Source: Pseudaquabacterium terrae
GTDB taxonomy: Bacteria > Pseudomonadota > Gammaproteobacteria > Burkholderiales > Burkholderiaceae_C
DNA length: 64,000 nucleotides
Direction of reading: 5' to 3'
Assembly: GCF_013266755.1 (NCBI RefSeq)
Contig: NZ_JABRWJ010000006.1
Span: 62,001 to 126,000, forward strand
In this document: positions 62,126 to 64,000 of the stretch, in pieces
Position numbering within the stretch: position 1 is the first letter of the stretch
How the letters are laid out: each line of letters starts with the position of its first letter
Position numbers and translations under genes: made by a program
Notes under the pieces: model-generated
Told to the model about the DNA's origin: nothing
Databases searched by the model: none
What the model saw: the letters and a program-made list of their open reading frames with translations, nothing else

Positions 62126-63201
62126 GTGCAGTCCTCCCCACTTCGGTGACCCCACCGGTCGCCACCGCCCCGAAATCCGAAGGCGTCTGGCATGCCGCCT
62201 GGCGGCGCTTTCGCGGCGACCGCGTCGGCCTCACGTCGCTGCTGATCGTCGCCGGCTTCCTGCTGATGATCCTGCTGGCCGGCATCGGCCTGGTGGCCCA
62301 GGACTGGCAGCGCGAGGTGGGCGTTGCCAACGCGCCGCCGCACTTCGTCGGCCCGAAGCCGGCCGAAGCCACCGGCGCGATCGCCGCGCCGAAGGGGCCG
62401 AACGTCGACCTGTCGGCGATCGATCCGCTGGCGCCGCGCTACAAGGAATGGGAAGAGCGCGCCGCCAAGTTGAAGAGCAGCGACACGGTCAAGGCCGAGA
62501 CGCTGCCCTTCGGCGGCGACCGCCTCGGCCGCGACGTGCTCGACAAGGCGATCAAGGGCACGCAGGTGTCGGTGGCCGTCGGCGTGCTGGCGGCCGTGAT
62601 GGCCACCGTGCTCGGCACGCTGCTGGGCGCGCTGTCGGGCTTCTTCGGCGGCAAGATCGGCGACTTCCTCGAGTGGCTCTACACCGTCTTCACGTCGATC
62701 CCCAGCATCCTCTTGATCTTCACGCTGGCCGCGGTGCTGAACCGCGCCGACGCGATCATTCCGCGCGGCATCTGGACCATCGTGATCATCCTCGGCCTGG
62801 TCGGCTGGACCGACTTGTACAGACAAGTGCGGGCCGAGTTCATCAAGCACTCGACGCGCGAGTACGTGCGCGCGGCCGAGGCGATCGGCGCCTCGACCAC
62901 CGCGCGCATGTTCCGCCATATCCTGCCCAACGTCAGCCACGTGGTGCTGGTGCGCATGTCGCTGCTGGTGGTCGGCTTCATCAAGAGCGAGGTGATCCTG
63001 TCGTACCTGGGCCTGGGCGTGCCGATCGACCAGGTCAGCTGGGGCACGATGCTCGCCGAATCGCAGGCCGAGCTGATCCTCGGCCATTGGTGGCAGCTGG
63101 CCGCCGCCACCCTCTTCATGGCGGTCTTCGTCACCGCGTTCTCGCTGATGGCCGATGCCTGGCGTGACGCGCTCGATCCGAAACTCCGCGGCGCCGAATG
63201 A
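62122..63201 (+). CDS. Oligopeptide-type ABC transporter permease (DppC/OppC family)
   Basis: This 359-residue protein has the family N-terminus HAAWRRFRGDRVGLTSLLIV. A first helix is followed by an unusually long extracytoplasmic stretch (about 60-135, including YKEWEERAAKLKSSDTVKAE) before FGGDRLGRDVLDKAIKGTQV. The EAA loop is EYVRAAEAIGASTTARMFRH followed by ILPNVSHVVLVRMSLLV. YLGLGVPIDQVSWGTMLAES is typical. Ordinary DppC/OppC proteins have about 300 residues, so the extra segment accounts for the length and might contact the binding proteins. Confidence 0.95.
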   Translation: MSAVLPTSVTPPVATAPKSEGVWHAAWRRFRGDRVGLTSLLIVAGFLLMILLAGIGLVAQDWQREVGVANAPPHFVGPKPAEATGAIAAPKGPNVDLSAIDPLAPRYKEWEERAAKLKSSDTVKAETLPFGGDRLGRDVLDKAIKGTQVSVAVGVLAAVMATVLGTLLGALSGFFGGKIGDFLEWLYTVFTSIPSILLIFTLAAVLNRADAIIPRGIWTIVIILGLVGWTDLYRQVRAEFIKHSTREYVRAAEAIGASTTARMFRHILPNVSHVVLVRMSLLVVGFIKSEVILSYLGLGVPIDQVSWGTMLAESQAELILGHWWQLAAATLFMAVFVTAFSLMADAWRDALDPKLRGAE

Positions 63202-63208
63202 GAACCCC

Positions 63209-64000
63209 ATGCTTCTGAGCATCCAAGACCTGAAGGTCGCGTTCCGCATGGGCGAGCGCGGCAGCAAGACGCTGGCGCAAGCCGTCCGGGGCGTCAGCTT
63301 CGACATCCCCGAGAATTCCACCGTCGCGCTGGTCGGCGAATCGGGCTCCGGCAAGAGCGTCACCGCGATGAGCGTGCTGAACCTGCTGCCCGACAACGCG
63401 CGGCGCGAGGGCCGCATCCTGTACCAGGGCCGCGACCTGCTGCAGGCCACGCTGCCCGAGCTGCAAGCGCTGCGCGGGCGCGAGATCGCCTGCGTGTTCC
63501 AGGACCCGATGAGCTCGCTGAACCCGGTGTTCACCGTCGGCCAGCAACTGGCCGAGCCGCTGATCAAGCACCTCGGCATGGGCGGCCGACAAGCGATCGA
63601 ACGTGCCGAGGCGCTGCTCAACGAGGTCGGCATCCCGGAGCCGAAGCGGCGCCTGAAGTCCTATCCGCACGAGATGTCCGGCGGCCAGCAGCAGCGCGTG
63701 ATGATCGCGATGGCGCTGTCGTGCGAGCCCAAGCTGCTGATCGCCGACGAGCCGACCACCGCGCTCGACGTGACGATCCAGCGCCAGATCCTCGAGCTGC
63801 TGGCGAAGCTGAAGGAGCGGCACCGCATGAGCGTGCTGTTCATCAGCCACGACCTCGGTGTCGTCGGCGAGATCTCGGACCACGTCGTCGTGATGCGCCA
63901 TGGCATCGTGCGCGAGCAGGCCGCGGTCGCGCGCATCTTCTCGGCCCCTGAGGACGCCTACACCCGCGCACTGCTGGCCTGCCGGCCGAGCCTCACCGAC
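63209..64000 (+). CDS. Oligopeptide-type ABC transporter ATPase (DppD/OppD family), cut by the window end
   Basis: 264 codons are visible from the ATG 7 bases after the permease stop, and the frame is still open at the window end. Walker A is GESGSGKSV (about 43-51), the Q-loop region is VFQDPMSSLNPVFTVGQQL, the signature MSGGQQQRVMIAMAL, Walker B LLIADEPTTALDVTIQRQIL and the H-loop SHDLGVV. The end shows FSAPEDAYTRALLACRPSL, the start of the oligopeptide C-terminal domain. A DppF-type second ATPase would be expected just beyond the window. Confidence 0.95.
   Translation, partial: MLLSIQDLKVAFRMGERGSKTLAQAVRGVSFDIPENSTVALVGESGSGKSVTAMSVLNLLPDNARREGRILYQGRDLLQATLPELQALRGREIACVFQDPMSSLNPVFTVGQQLAEPLIKHLGMGGRQAIERAEALLNEVGIPEPKRRLKSYPHEMSGGQQQRVMIAMALSCEPKLLIADEPTTALDVTIQRQILELLAKLKERHRMSVLFISHDLGVVGEISDHVVVMRHGIVREQAAVARIFSAPEDAYTRALLACRPSLTD

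Overview
The window is about 64 kb of very GC-rich bacterial DNA, estimated by eye at around 70 %. It looks chromosomal and comes from a betaproteobacterium of the order Burkholderiales, most like the Rubrivivax/Leptothrix/Methylibium group. This rests on codon use, the mix of LysR, GNAT, GST and DoxX genes, ECF sigma/anti-sigma pairs, TATCAT-type -10 boxes and Burkholderiales-style GC-rich palindromes. I saw no tRNA, rRNA, CRISPR array, transposase, integrase or phage gene. Because of the GC content, nearly every real gene has long antisense shadow reading frames. I left these out and chose frames by protein family, overlaps and ribosome binding sites.

Positions 44-5702 hold a tightly overlapping minus-strand cassette (DinB protein, ArsR regulator, SRPBCC-DinB fusion, helical protein), an exported amidohydrolase, and a divergent MocR regulator / DJ-1-PfpI pair. 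Positions 5699-18006 carry genome maintenance genes (uvrA, recQ, ssb). Mixed among them are an ECF sigma factor with a Pro/Ala-rich membrane anti-sigma protein, a small lipoprotein, a LysR regulator divergent from doxX and a GST, and a hybrid PAS histidine kinase.

Positions 18011-37993 form the most coherent region, a nucleotide and nucleoside scavenging locus. It encodes a TonB-dependent-receptor-like outer membrane protein, two exported 5'-nucleotidases, adenosine deaminase and a BMP-type nucleoside ABC importer (binding protein, double ATPase, two permeases). It also encodes cytidine deaminase, purine nucleoside phosphorylase, thymidine phosphorylase, deoxyribose-phosphate aldolase, a double-domain aldehyde dehydrogenase and a DeoR regulator with a DeoR-like palindrome. 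The inferred flow is dephosphorylation in the periplasm, import, deamination and phosphorolysis, then breakdown of deoxyribose phosphate to glyceraldehyde 3-phosphate and acetaldehyde, which is oxidised to acetate. Phosphopentomutase (deoB) is the one expected step not in the window.

Positions 38117-50887 are mixed: a small exported protein, an IorAB-like molybdenum hydroxylase, two M48 metallopeptidases, a PAS-LuxR regulator, a Crp/Fnr regulator, an AmpG-like permease, a GNAT acetyltransferase, a second ECF sigma/anti-sigma pair, a possible 54-residue protein and a LysR regulator.

Positions 50895-64000 hold the most unusual arrangement. Five consecutive paralogous family-5 solute-binding proteins are translationally linked to a 2-hydroxyacid dehydrogenase on the minus strand. 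They are divergent from an oligopeptide-type ABC transporter (two permeases and an ATPase cut by the window end). One transporter core appears to be served by a duplicated set of receptors; the ligands cannot be told from sequence.
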